From: an uncultured Hyphomicrobiales bacterium
GTDB taxonomy: Bacteria > Pseudomonadota > Alphaproteobacteria > Rhizobiales > Rhizobiaceae
Reading direction: 5' to 3'
NCBI GenBank assembly: GCA_943908365.1
Contig: CALTTH010000115.1
Span: 1 to 13,541 of the forward strand
Length of the DNA stretch: 13,541 nt
A program made the translations under genes and the position numbers. Of the stretch, positions 8,106 through 13,541 are shown piece after piece. How positions within the stretch are numbered: position 1 is the first letter of the stretch; every line of letters begins with the position of its first letter. A model generated the notes under the pieces. The model was not told where the DNA came from and searched no databases. It was given only the letters and a program-made list of their open reading frames with translations.

Positions 8106-8249
8106 TCGATTTTCAGAAAAGCACGACGCGCAGATTACAAAGCTAGAGCGGCCTCGGTGCGTCTAAAAGAACGCTCGCTTGCTGCTTAACGCTCGATCTG
8201 ACCAAACCCGATCTCACGCCAATGCGAACGTGCTCCCCGATGCTGTCCG

Positions 8250-8274
8250 GGAACGATTTTTTAGCCACCGGGTT
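8250..8274 (+). promoter_or_regulatory. EcfG/RpoE2-type general stress promoter for the PRC-barrel gene
   Basis: GGAAC (8250-8254) is followed by N16 and GGTT (8271-8274), that is GGAAC-N18-TT. This matches the Sinorhizobium RpoE2 consensus (GGAAC-N18/19-TT) and, apart from one base of the -10, the EcfG form GGAAC-N16/17-CGTT. The -10 ends 36 bases before the ATG at 8311, a normal leader. The other two small genes nearby have the same kind of promoter. Confidence 0.6.
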
Positions 8275-8310
8275 AATTGATCATGACGCAGCAAAGAGAG
8301 GAGATGCATC

Positions 8311-8703
8311 ATGCTTCACCAAGAACCCCGTGCCGGCCAGGACCCTTATGTCAAGGATACGCCAAGCTTCATCGCCAGCGACAAGGTCGAGGGCACAAAC
8401 GTCTACGGCGCTGATGGCAAGAAGATCGGTTCGATTGAACGTATCATTCTCGAAAAGCGTGGCGGTCGTGTTGCCTATGCTGTCTTGAGCTTTGGTGGCT
8501 TCCTGGGCATCGGCGATGAATACTATCCGCTGCCTTGGGAAAAGCTACACTATGATGAAGAGCTTGATGGCTACCGCGTCGATCTGACGAAGGAACAGAT
8601 CGAAAACGCGCCACGCTTCGCCGAACGCGAAGACGATAGCTGGTATGGCCGCGAGGACCGCAAGGTCTACGACTACTATGGCGTGCCGCCATATTGGATG
8701 TAA
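8311..8703 (+). CDS. PRC-barrel domain protein
   Basis: The 130-residue protein carries a PRC-barrel at about 19-100: FIASDKVEGTNVYGADGKKI begins the fold. AYAVLSFGGFLGIGDEYYPL and PWEKLHYDEELDGYRVDLTK follow, both typical of the alphaproteobacterial form. The tail is rich in Tyr, Asp and Arg and ends GVPPYWM. There is no signal peptide or membrane helix, so it is probably cytoplasmic. PRC-barrels are protein-interaction and RNA- or electron-transfer-related folds, and this stand-alone type has no firm function. GAGAGGAG about eight bases upstream supports ATG 8311. A stress-sigma-type promoter precedes it and a clear terminator follows, so it is a single-gene unit. A role in the general stress response is inferred from the promoter only. 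Confidence 0.92.
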   Translation: MLHQEPRAGQDPYVKDTPSFIASDKVEGTNVYGADGKKIGSIERIILEKRGGRVAYAVLSFGGFLGIGDEYYPLPWEKLHYDEELDGYRVDLTKEQIENAPRFAEREDDSWYGREDRKVYDYYGVPPYWM

Positions 8704-8721
8704 AAACATCACACCATAAAT

Positions 8722-8747
8722 GGCTCCGAAAGGAGCCGTTTTTTTGT
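8722..8747 (+). terminator. Rho-independent terminator of the PRC-barrel gene
   Basis: GGCTCC, a GAAA tetraloop and GGAGCC form a 6-bp stem, extendable by a T-G pair and an A/T flank, followed by a run of T residues. It lies about 20 bp after the stop codon at 8701-8703. Confidence 0.9.
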
Positions 8748-8782
8748 GTCGGCTAAGCGTGAAGAGGCAAGTACTGTGGAAT

Positions 8783-8806
8783 GGCTTTGGTAGGATTACC
8801 AAAGCC
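8783..8806. repeat. Perfect inverted repeat, unexplained hairpin
   Basis: GGCTTTGGTA, loop GGAT and TACCAAAGCC form a perfect 10-bp stem in the 223-bp gap between the convergent PRC-barrel and DUF982 genes. On the plus strand CTTATTTCTAG follows, a poor T-run. It may be a backup terminator or part of a small RNA, and its function is unknown. From 8807 to 8915 I see nothing else apart from the palindrome TTTCTAGAAA at 8811-8820. Confidence 0.5.
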
Positions 8807-8915
8807 CTTATTTCTAGAAAGGGACGCCCTAAGCCCCGCGTCTTACTCGCAATGCACGTCGCCCTCGGGTTGAGTCCGGGGACGGCGGAAGACGGATGAA
8901 GAAATCTTCGACAGC

Positions 8916-8939
8916 AAAAAGGCCGCTCAGTGCGGCCTT
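8916..8939 (-). terminator. Terminator of the DUF982 gene, containing its stop codon
   Basis: On the minus strand AAGGCCGC (8932-8939) and GCGGCCTT (8919-8926) pair around a five-base loop, followed by a run of T residues (A8916-A8920 on the plus strand). The TGA stop codon of the DUF982 gene (8927-8929) lies within the loop, so coding sequence forms one arm of the stem. Confidence 0.85.
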
Positions 8940-9172
8940 CCTGTGGTTGCTTCCGACACTGCGTCTTCAAAGCAGCGACGTGCTTCTTCAGGCGTCTTGC
9001 GTCCGTCCAGTGCCGCGCGGCATGCGCTACGTGCTCGGACAAAATTCAACCCGCGCGCGTGCGGCCAGTTTTCGGTAAGTAGCGCCAGCGCATCGAAGGG
9101 GCCGGAGATCACGTTCCGGCTATTCTTGTCAAAGATGACTTCGACAGGTTCTGTCCATATGGTCTGCTTCAT
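8927..9172 (-). CDS. DUF982 domain protein
   Basis: This 81-residue protein has the DUF982 pattern: PVEVIF near the start, a central FDALALLTENWPHARGLNF, then ARSACRAALDG and a C-terminal amphipathic helix with CFEDAVSEA. The family is small, of unknown function, and strongly concentrated in Rhizobiales, often in several copies per genome. The frame extends six codons upstream to 9190, but ATG 9172 (MKQTIWTEPVEV) follows GGGAGGTGTTCA, a good ribosome-binding site. The longer start would also leave almost no leader after the predicted promoter. A GGAAC-N17-CGTT promoter 27 bases upstream suggests general-stress control. Its terminator stem includes the last codons. No membrane segment or signal peptide is visible. 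Confidence 0.88.
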   Translation of the reverse strand: MKQTIWTEPVEVIFDKNSRNVISGPFDALALLTENWPHARGLNFVRARSACRAALDGRKTPEEARRCFEDAVSEATTGRPH

Positions 9173-9198
9173 TGAACACCTCCCTAACAACCCAACCT

Positions 9199-9224
9199 AA
9201 CGCGTCATGCGTTGGCTCGGTTCC
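9199..9224 (-). promoter_or_regulatory. EcfG/RpoE2-type general stress promoter for the DUF982 gene
   Basis: Read on the minus strand, GGGAAC (core GGAAC at 9220-9224) is followed by N17 and CGTT (9199-9202), a full match to GGAAC-N16/17-CGTT. The predicted transcript start near 9190 leaves a leader of about 18 bases before ATG 9172, enough for the ribosome-binding site. A short inverted repeat AACGC/GCGTT (9199-9213) overlaps the -10. Confidence 0.72.
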
Positions 9225-9275
9225 CGTTGTGGAGATTATTCCGATGCGCCCGATTTTACAACCGGGAGCTTAGCA

Positions 9276-9350
9276 TCAACGGAAGCCAAAGAAAGACAGG
9301 ATCGCTAGAACGATAACGACCAGTCCGACGATATAGATAATCTGATTCAT
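9276..9350 (-). CDS. 24-residue hydrophobic membrane microprotein
   Basis: ATG at 9350 opens a 24-codon frame ending in TGA 9276-9278. The peptide starts MNQIIYIVGLVV, is hydrophobic throughout residues 4-21, and ends FFGFR: one transmembrane helix with a short polar N-terminus and a C-terminal Arg. A GGAGG sits seven bases upstream of the ATG (GCGGAGGCAACCC). A GGAAC-N16-CGTT promoter lies about 53 bases upstream. Very short proteins of this kind occur in rhizobia, from memory, but I know no function. Possibilities are a stress-induced membrane microprotein that modulates a membrane enzyme, or a single-helix toxin-like peptide. Codon-level evidence is slight at this length; the combination of start signal, promoter and composition supports it. 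A weak hairpin lies just after the stop (9249-9266). Confidence 0.72.
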   Translation of the reverse strand: MNQIIYIVGLVVIVLAILSFFGFR

Positions 9351-9368
9351 GGGTTGCCTCCGCTGGGA

Positions 9369-9383
9369 GCCGGCTGTGCCGGC
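9369..9383 (-). repeat. Small hairpin in the leader of the 24-residue gene
   Basis: GCCGGC, three bases and GCCGGC form a tight 6-bp GC stem in the predicted 5' leader, ending about 10 bases before the GGAGG ribosome-binding site. It could influence translation, but no regulator is evident. Confidence 0.4.
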
Positions 9384-9402
9384 GCTTCAAATCTGTCACC
9401 AT

Positions 9403-9427
9403 AACGTGAAGAAGGGCCGCAAGTTCC
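9403..9427 (-). promoter_or_regulatory. EcfG/RpoE2-type general stress promoter for the 24-residue gene
   Basis: On the minus strand GGAAC (9423-9427) is followed by N16 and CGTT (9403-9406), an exact match to the alphaproteobacterial stress-sigma consensus. A transcript start near 9395 gives a leader of about 45 bases containing the GC hairpin and the ribosome-binding site. It begins 50 bp after the stop of the cfa-like gene, which is on the same strand. Confidence 0.72.
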
Positions 9428-9476
9428 AGAGGAAGGCATATTTTCGGTTGTGGGCGAGCAAATCGCGTGCGTTGTT

Positions 9477-10691
9477 TTACGTCTTCAGCGTGAACTGAAC
9501 GACGTCGATCCGGCCGCCTCTGAAGCCCGCCGCGCAATAATGAAGATAATATTGCCACATGCGGCGGAAGCGCTCGTCAAAGCCCATCGGCTGGATTCGT
9601 TCCCAATTGGCAATGAAAGCGCGATCCCAAAGCATCAGCGTCCGGTCGTAGTCCTGGCCGAAGCGCAGCTCATCAGTGACTGAAACGCCTTCGCGTACTG
9701 CCGCCTGGCGGAATGCGGTGACGGATGGGAGCATACCACCAGGAAAGATGTAGGTCTGGATAAAATCGGCGTTGCGGCGGTACTGGTCGAAGCAGGCCTC
9801 GTCGATGGTGATGACCTGGACGACGGCCTTTCCGGCAGGCGCCAGCAGTTCCCGAACCCGCTTGAAGTACACCGGCCAGTTCTCCTCACCGACGGCTTCG
9901 AACATCTCGATGGAGACGATCTTGGAGTAGGTGCCTTGGCAATCGCGGTAATCCTCCAGCCGGATGTCGCTGCGCTCTGACAAGCCTGCCTTGGCAAGCC
10001 GGTTGCGGGCATAGGCGGCCTGCTCCTGAGACAGCGTCAGTCCGGTGATACGGCAGCCCGTCTTTGCCATGGCATATTCGGCAAAGCCGCCCCAACCGCA
10101 GCCGATCTCCAGTACGTGGTCGTCGGGTCCGATCTGCAACTCTTCAACGATCCGGTCGTATTTGGCGTTTTGCGCTTCAGCCAGCGTCTGGCCAGGTTGT
10201 GTAAAGAGCGCGGAAGAATAGGTCATCGTCTCATCAAGCCATGCGCCGTAGAAGCGATTGCCAAGATCGTAGTGGAACGCGATGTTGCGGCGGCTGCCGG
10301 ACTTGGAGTTGCGACGCAGACGGTGGCGCAGATAGTCGATGGTTGCCGCAAGGCGTGATGGCTTGGAGAGCGACAGCCAGTTGTGCTCATTGGCCATCGC
10401 CAGTTCCAGAAGCGCGGAGATATCCGGGCTATCCCAGTCGCCATCCATGTAGGCGCGGGCAAAGCCCATATCGCCGCCGGTCACCAAGCGCCGAACCAGC
10501 CGGCCTCGGTTCAGTGAAATCACTCCGTGTGGTCCACATTCCTTGCCTTGCAACACATATTCCTGCCCGCCGGGAAAAACGAGCGTCAGACGTCCATGCG
10601 TCAAACCGCTCAGTCTCCGGCAGATCATCCGTTGCCATAGTGGAGCGGTGTGAGGGAGAAACGGGCGCGTTTCCTGTTCAGCGTGGCTCAT
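9477..10691 (-). CDS. cfa: Cyclopropane-fatty-acyl-phospholipid synthase-like SAM methyltransferase
   Basis: This family transfers a methylene or methyl group from SAM to the double bond of unsaturated acyl chains in membrane phospholipids. The 404-residue length fits. Motifs include FHYDLGNRFY (139-148), the SAM-binding VLEIGCGWGG (193-202), IVSIEMFEAVG (258-268), IQTYIFPGGMLPS (311-323) and the C-terminal WQYYLHYCAAGF. The frame runs open to 10997, but that extension overlaps the DUF1365 gene. ATG 10691 has GGGAGG seven bases upstream and begins two bases after the DUF1365 stop, so translation is coupled. ATG 10697 would be too close to that site. It is the last gene of a three-gene operon behind an ECF sigma factor. 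In Rhodobacter a related enzyme, UfaM, methylates vaccenyl chains instead of making a cyclopropane; which product is made here cannot be told. No clear terminator follows. Confidence 0.92.
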   Translation of the reverse strand: MSHAEQETRPFLPHTAPLWQRMICRRLSGLTHGRLTLVFPGGQEYVLQGKECGPHGVISLNRGRLVRRLVTGGDMGFARAYMDGDWDSPDISALLELAMANEHNWLSLSKPSRLAATIDYLRHRLRRNSKSGSRRNIAFHYDLGNRFYGAWLDETMTYSSALFTQPGQTLAEAQNAKYDRIVEELQIGPDDHVLEIGCGWGGFAEYAMAKTGCRITGLTLSQEQAAYARNRLAKAGLSERSDIRLEDYRDCQGTYSKIVSIEMFEAVGEENWPVYFKRVRELLAPAGKAVVQVITIDEACFDQYRRNADFIQTYIFPGGMLPSVTAFRQAAVREGVSVTDELRFGQDYDRTLMLWDRAFIANWERIQPMGFDERFRRMWQYYLHYCAAGFRGGRIDVVQFTLKT

Positions 10692-10693
10692 TT

Positions 10694-11503
10694 TCATGCC
10701 TCCCATGATTGCGACGTTTTGGCGGGGACGGAGCTCGCAATGCGGCTCTCGGCGGCCTTGTGGCGATAAAGCGGATTGCCCTTGATCCAAAGGAGAAGGG
10801 CTTCCCAGTGGATGGCACCCATGATCTTGAGCGTCATCAGCGGATGGGACAGAAAACATTTGGCAAGCATAGCATCCGTCAAAGGACGGCGCTTGCCGCT
10901 GAAGGAGGCAAACAGCAACTCGCCCTCGGCATCGCGCTCGTTGATGGCAACGCGCACCATCTCCTGTGGCGGATCGATGCGGAAATCGTAGGTGCACTCC
11001 ATCGGTACGAAGGGCGACACATACATTTCCTTGCCGCAGGCATGCCGGACGGTGTCGCCAGCGCCTTGCGGAGTGGGAATGATATAGGTGTGGCGCTCAT
11101 GGAAAGTGTTGCAGACCTCATAGAGAATCGCGACCAGCCGGTCGTTATCACGCCGGTCACGGCAGAAATAGACTGTCAGCGGATTGAAGACGTAGCCGAA
11201 GATGCGCGGGTAGCAGAGCATTTCGACACGCAGCTCTTCTAGCGGCACATCGATATCAGCCTCGCCAAGCCTCGTCCGGCACCAGTTCTTCAGCGCGCCC
11301 TTTTCACCGATGCCGTGGTCTTTGTCGTGAAAGCTGAAAATCGAGAAGCGATTATGGGCAAAGAGCCGCGTCGTCTGATCAACCAGCGGCAATTCATCCA
11401 GGTCGAGAAGCAGCGAAAAAACGCGGTAACGCAGCTTGTGCGGGCGCGGACGATGACGCGCATGCACGACGTTGCCGGCGTAGATCGCGGAGCGCAACGT
11501 CAT
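10694..11503 (-). CDS. DUF1365 family protein (UfaO-like candidate)
   Basis: The 269-residue protein has DUF1365 features: YAGNVVHARHRPRPHKLRYRVF at the N-terminus (one stretch around residues 8-29), RIFGYVFNPLTVYF (100-113), YEVCNTFHERHTY (128-140) and YVSPFVPMECTYDF (161-174). The gene usually sits between a FAD-dependent oxidoreductase and a Cfa-like gene, as here. In Rhodobacter sphaeroides furan fatty acid synthesis, UfaO is proposed to help insert an O2-derived oxygen into the chain; I recall it as this family, though I cannot verify that here. The frame opens at 11563, but ATG 11503 shares one base with the upstream TGA (TGATG) and has AGGAG eight bases upstream. Conserved His, Tyr and Asn residues could bind metal or substrate, which is speculative. 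It is probably membrane-associated or cytoplasmic; there is no signal peptide. Confidence 0.88.
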   Translation of the reverse strand: MTLRSAIYAGNVVHARHRPRPHKLRYRVFSLLLDLDELPLVDQTTRLFAHNRFSIFSFHDKDHGIGEKGALKNWCRTRLGEADIDVPLEELRVEMLCYPRIFGYVFNPLTVYFCRDRRDNDRLVAILYEVCNTFHERHTYIIPTPQGAGDTVRHACGKEMYVSPFVPMECTYDFRIDPPQEMVRVAINERDAEGELLFASFSGKRRPLTDAMLAKCFLSHPLMTLKIMGAIHWEALLLWIKGNPLYRHKAAESRIASSVPAKTSQSWEA

Positions 11504-12885
11504 CAGACGCGCTCCTCGACGGGCGACATGAAGATGCGACCGGATTCGTTTTCTACCGTCCAAGGTCGTTTGACGCCGCCCAACGCTTCTGCGACCGCAA
11601 GGCCGGACTGAATGCCATCCTCATGGAACCCACTGCCGAAATGGGCGCCGCAGAACCAAGTGTTGCGGCGGCCCTGTAGCGACCACAGGCTCTTCTGTGC
11701 CGCCATCGCCTTGGTATCGAAAAGCGGATGGGTATAATCGAAGCTCTGTATCACCTTGGCCGGATCGACGGCGCGGGAGGGGTTGAGCGTAACGAAGAGC
11801 GGCGTTGCAGGATCGATAGGCTGGAGCTTGTTCATCCAATAGGTGACACAAAGCGCCTCCGTACCGCGCGATCCCGGCTCGCTGAGATAATTCCAGCTGG
11901 ACCAGACGGCCTTGCGCTTCGGCATCAGGCGCTCATCGCTATGAAGCACAGCCGTGTTGTTTGTATATTCGAAGGCACCGAGAAGGGCTTGCTCGTGATC
12001 GTCAGCGTCGGCAAGAAGCGACAAGGCATCATCCGCATGCGTGGCGATCACCACATCATTGAAAACCGAGACATTGCCTGCGCGGTCGACGACGGTCACC
12101 CCCTCGGGCGTGCGACGGATGGCGGCCACCGGGCTTGAAAGGCGCACCGTTCCGCGAAACTCGGCAAGCACGCGCGAGACATATTCCCGGCTTCCGCCTT
12201 TGACAGTCCGCCATTGCGGGCGGCCGGAAAGCTGGACAAGGCCATGATTGACGAAAAAGCGAATGAAGGCGTAGAGCGGATAATCGCGCATATCGTTGGC
12301 GGTCATCGACCAGATCGCAGCCCCCATCGGCAGCAGATGATCGTCGATGAAGCCCGCTGAATAGTTGTTTTGATCGAGATAGGCGCCGAGACTGACGCCG
12401 CGCAGGCTCTCGTCTTTCAGAAGATCCGGCGCGACCTTGTAGAAGCGCATGATGTCCCGCACCATTTTCCAGAAGCGCGGGCGAAAGAGATTTGATTTCT
12501 GGCCAATCAGCCCGGCAAGGTCGGAGCCCGAGTATTCAAGCGCTCCACCGCCAAGCGATGCTGCAAAGGACATGTCGGAGGCAGCCGTCTGCACGCCGAG
12601 ATGCGCAAACAGAGCCACGAGATTGGGGTAGTTCTTCTCGTTATAGACGATAAATCCCGTATCGACGTAAATAGGAGCCTTGCCCGCAGGTTCGACATCG
12701 ACCGTATTGGCATGGCCGCCTGGTCGGTGGTTGCTCTCATAGAGCGTGACGTCGCAGGACTTGTCCAGGAGCCACGCAGCCGAGAGGCCTGAGATACCGG
12801 AACCGATAACGGCAACCTTACGCTGTGCCTGTCCGTCTCTTGACCGCGACGATATATCCATGACTTCCAGGTCCATATTCTTCAT
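11503..12885 (-). CDS. NAD(P)/FAD-dependent amine-oxidase-like oxidoreductase (UfaD-like candidate)
   Basis: This flavoprotein of the amine oxidase/phytoene-desaturase-like group has 460 residues. The dinucleotide-binding fold is at the N-terminus: VAVIGSGISGLSAAWLL (24-40), the ribose-binding Glu50, and RPGGHANT (54-61), followed by DTGFIVYNEKNYPNL (75-89). The C-terminal FAD contact is FCGAHFGSGFHEDGIQSG (411-428). Family members act on carotenoids, amines or acyl chains. The neighbours (DUF1365, Cfa-like) suggest acyl chains, as for Rhodobacter UfaD, which desaturates a methylated fatty acid. ATG 12885 has no good ribosome-binding site and lies almost at the predicted transcript start. ATG 12876 or 12861 are alternatives, so the first eight residues are uncertain. 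It is the first gene of the operon and diverges from the ECF sigma gene. Confidence 0.9.
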   Translation of the reverse strand: MKNMDLEVMDISSRSRDGQAQRKVAVIGSGISGLSAAWLLDKSCDVTLYESNHRPGGHANTVDVEPAGKAPIYVDTGFIVYNEKNYPNLVALFAHLGVQTAASDMSFAASLGGGALEYSGSDLAGLIGQKSNLFRPRFWKMVRDIMRFYKVAPDLLKDESLRGVSLGAYLDQNNYSAGFIDDHLLPMGAAIWSMTANDMRDYPLYAFIRFFVNHGLVQLSGRPQWRTVKGGSREYVSRVLAEFRGTVRLSSPVAAIRRTPEGVTVVDRAGNVSVFNDVVIATHADDALSLLADADDHEQALLGAFEYTNNTAVLHSDERLMPKRKAVWSSWNYLSEPGSRGTEALCVTYWMNKLQPIDPATPLFVTLNPSRAVDPAKVIQSFDYTHPLFDTKAMAAQKSLWSLQGRRNTWFCGAHFGSGFHEDGIQSGLAVAEALGGVKRPWTVENESGRIFMSPVEERV

Positions 12886-12894
12886 GTCGAACGT

Positions 12895-12920
12895 TACGCA
12901 TGGCGATGCCCAATGGATTT
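12895..12920 (-). promoter_or_regulatory. Candidate ECF-type promoter for the oxidoreductase operon
   Basis: On the minus strand AAATCC (12915-12920), N16 and CGTA (12895-12898) repeat the layout of the divergent TGATCC-N16-CGTA. The -35 matches TGATCC at only four of six positions, so this is tentative. If real, the transcript would start within a few bases of ATG 12885, giving a leaderless or very short-leader message or a downstream start. Confidence 0.35.
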
Positions 12921-12957
12921 CCGAAACGTTAAATTTTGTCTTCCGCCCTACCTTGAG

Positions 12958-12983
12958 TGATCCACTGAAATAGACGTGCCGTA
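12958..12983 (+). promoter_or_regulatory. Candidate RpoE/ChrR-type ECF promoter upstream of the sigma gene
   Basis: TGATCC (12958-12963), N16 and CGTA (12980-12983) resemble the promoters used by the Rhodobacter RpoE group, whose -35 is TGATCC. This suggests that the sigma factor activates its own gene, a common ECF feature. It lies about 117 bases before ATG 13101, but only 10 bases before an in-frame ATG at 12993. Confidence 0.5.
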
Positions 12984-13100
12984 GTCGCCATCATGACGAT
13001 AAATGTTTCCATAGCGTCGGCGCCGTGCCACTATATGAGCAACAATAGGAAAAGGCCTGTTGCTCAGAAAACGCGTGGGAGCGAGGTAAAGCCTATTCGC

Positions 13101-13541
13101 ATGGGTGAAACGGTCCAGAACAATATCGAGGACGAGCTTCCCGCACTGCTGAGAGCGATTGCATCGGAACGCAGTGTGGAGGCCTTCGAAGCCATATTCC
13201 GGTATTTCGGGCCACGCGTGCGGATCTATATGTTACGGCAGGTGCGGGACGCGCAGGCCGCCGAGGAACTGATGCAGGAAACAATGATGACGGTCTGGAA
13301 CAAGGCCGCCCTCTTCGATCCGGCAAGAGGCAACGTCTCCGCCTGGATATTCAGAATTGCCCGTAATCTCAGAATAGATGCGCACCGGCGCGATCGCCGT
13401 CCCGAATTCGATATGAACGATCCGGCCTTCGTCGCCGGTGATGCGCCGGCCGCCGATGCCCAGATGGAAGAGTTGCAGGATGCAGAGCGTCTGCATCGGG
13501 CGCTGGCCGACCTTCCGCAGGAGCAGCGTGATCTTCTGAAG
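13101..13541 (+). CDS. ECF RNA polymerase sigma factor, RpoE/ChrR type (3' end outside the window)
   Basis: The frame is open from the start to the last base, giving 147 residues. Region 2 is clear: FEAIFRYFGPRVRIYMLRQV, QAAEELMQETMMTVWNKAALF, then the promoter-recognition segment ARGNVSAWIFRIARNLRIDAHRR. RLHRALADLPQEQRDLL begins region 4, which is cut off. The sequence reads like Rhodobacter sphaeroides RpoE (ECF11-like), which responds to singlet oxygen and is held by the zinc anti-sigma ChrR. A ChrR gene is expected just outside the window. The start is uncertain: ATG 13101 has GGGAGCGAGG about 14 bases upstream, while in-frame ATGs at 13035 and 12993 would add 22 or 36 residues lacking obvious family similarity. 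It is divergent from the lipid-modification operon. Confidence 0.9.
   Translation, partial: MGETVQNNIEDELPALLRAIASERSVEAFEAIFRYFGPRVRIYMLRQVRDAQAAEELMQETMMTVWNKAALFDPARGNVSAWIFRIARNLRIDAHRRDRRPEFDMNDPAFVAGDAPAADAQMEELQDAERLHRALADLPQEQRDLLK

Noticed and set aside
8782..8877. 31-codon frame containing the 8783-8806 hairpin
   Set aside because: There is no ribosome-binding site, the start lies within a stable stem, and nothing resembles a known peptide.
8545..9042. 165-codon minus-strand frame across the PRC-barrel end and the gap
   Set aside because: It overlaps two better-supported genes and two terminators and has no start signal.
9249..9266. Weak hairpin after the 24-residue gene as a terminator
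   Set aside because: The 7-bp stem has a wobble pair and no T-run follows, so it is not called as a terminator.
10692..10997. N-terminal extension of the cfa-like protein to 506 residues
   Set aside because: The extra residues are antifamily in composition and overlap DUF1365 coding sequence. ATG 10691 has an ideal GGGAGG.
11504..11563. 20-residue extension of the DUF1365 protein
   Set aside because: It overlaps the oxidoreductase gene; the TGATG junction and AGGAG favour ATG 11503.

Overview
The window is high-GC, densely coded DNA of a Rhizobiales alphaproteobacterium, most likely Agrobacterium/Rhizobium. The pointers are a DUF982 gene (a family concentrated in rhizobia), RirA-type TGA-N9-TCA iron boxes, GGAAC-N16/17-GTT promoters of the alphaproteobacterial general stress sigma factor (EcfG/RpoE2), and an ECF sigma factor of the RpoE/ChrR type. 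It looks chromosomal. I saw no insertion sequence, phage gene, CRISPR array, tRNA or rRNA.

Layout. 1-291 is the C-terminal end of an MFS transporter. It converges on pgi (glucose-6-phosphate isomerase, minus strand) across a strong bidirectional terminator. Upstream of pgi on the same strand is fadD (long-chain acyl-CoA synthetase). Divergent from fadD is a ferric-iron ABC importer in the order fbpC (ATPase), fbpA (periplasmic binding protein), fbpB (fused double permease). Both fbpC and fbpA are preceded by an exact TGA-N9-TCA box, so repression by iron through RirA is predicted. A stable hairpin lies between fbpA and fbpB.

8106-9430 holds three small genes: a PRC-barrel protein (+), a DUF982 protein (-) and a 24-residue hydrophobic microprotein (-). 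Each has its own promoter resembling the EcfG/RpoE2 consensus, at a suitable distance from its start codon. This looks like a small general-stress cluster.

9477-12885 is a tightly coupled minus-strand operon: a FAD-dependent amine-oxidase-like protein, a DUF1365 protein and a cyclopropane-fatty-acid-synthase-like methyltransferase. Divergent from it, and cut by the window end, is an ECF sigma factor resembling Rhodobacter RpoE, the singlet-oxygen sigma controlled by ChrR. The three-enzyme set resembles the UfaD/UfaO/UfaM furan-fatty-acid enzymes described in Rhodobacter sphaeroides. The shared upstream region holds two outward-facing promoter candidates of the form -35, N16, CGTA. The attractive reading is a sigma-controlled system that modifies membrane phospholipid acyl chains, possibly to furan fatty acids, in response to photo-oxidative stress. 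This is inferred from gene content and motifs and has not been tested here.
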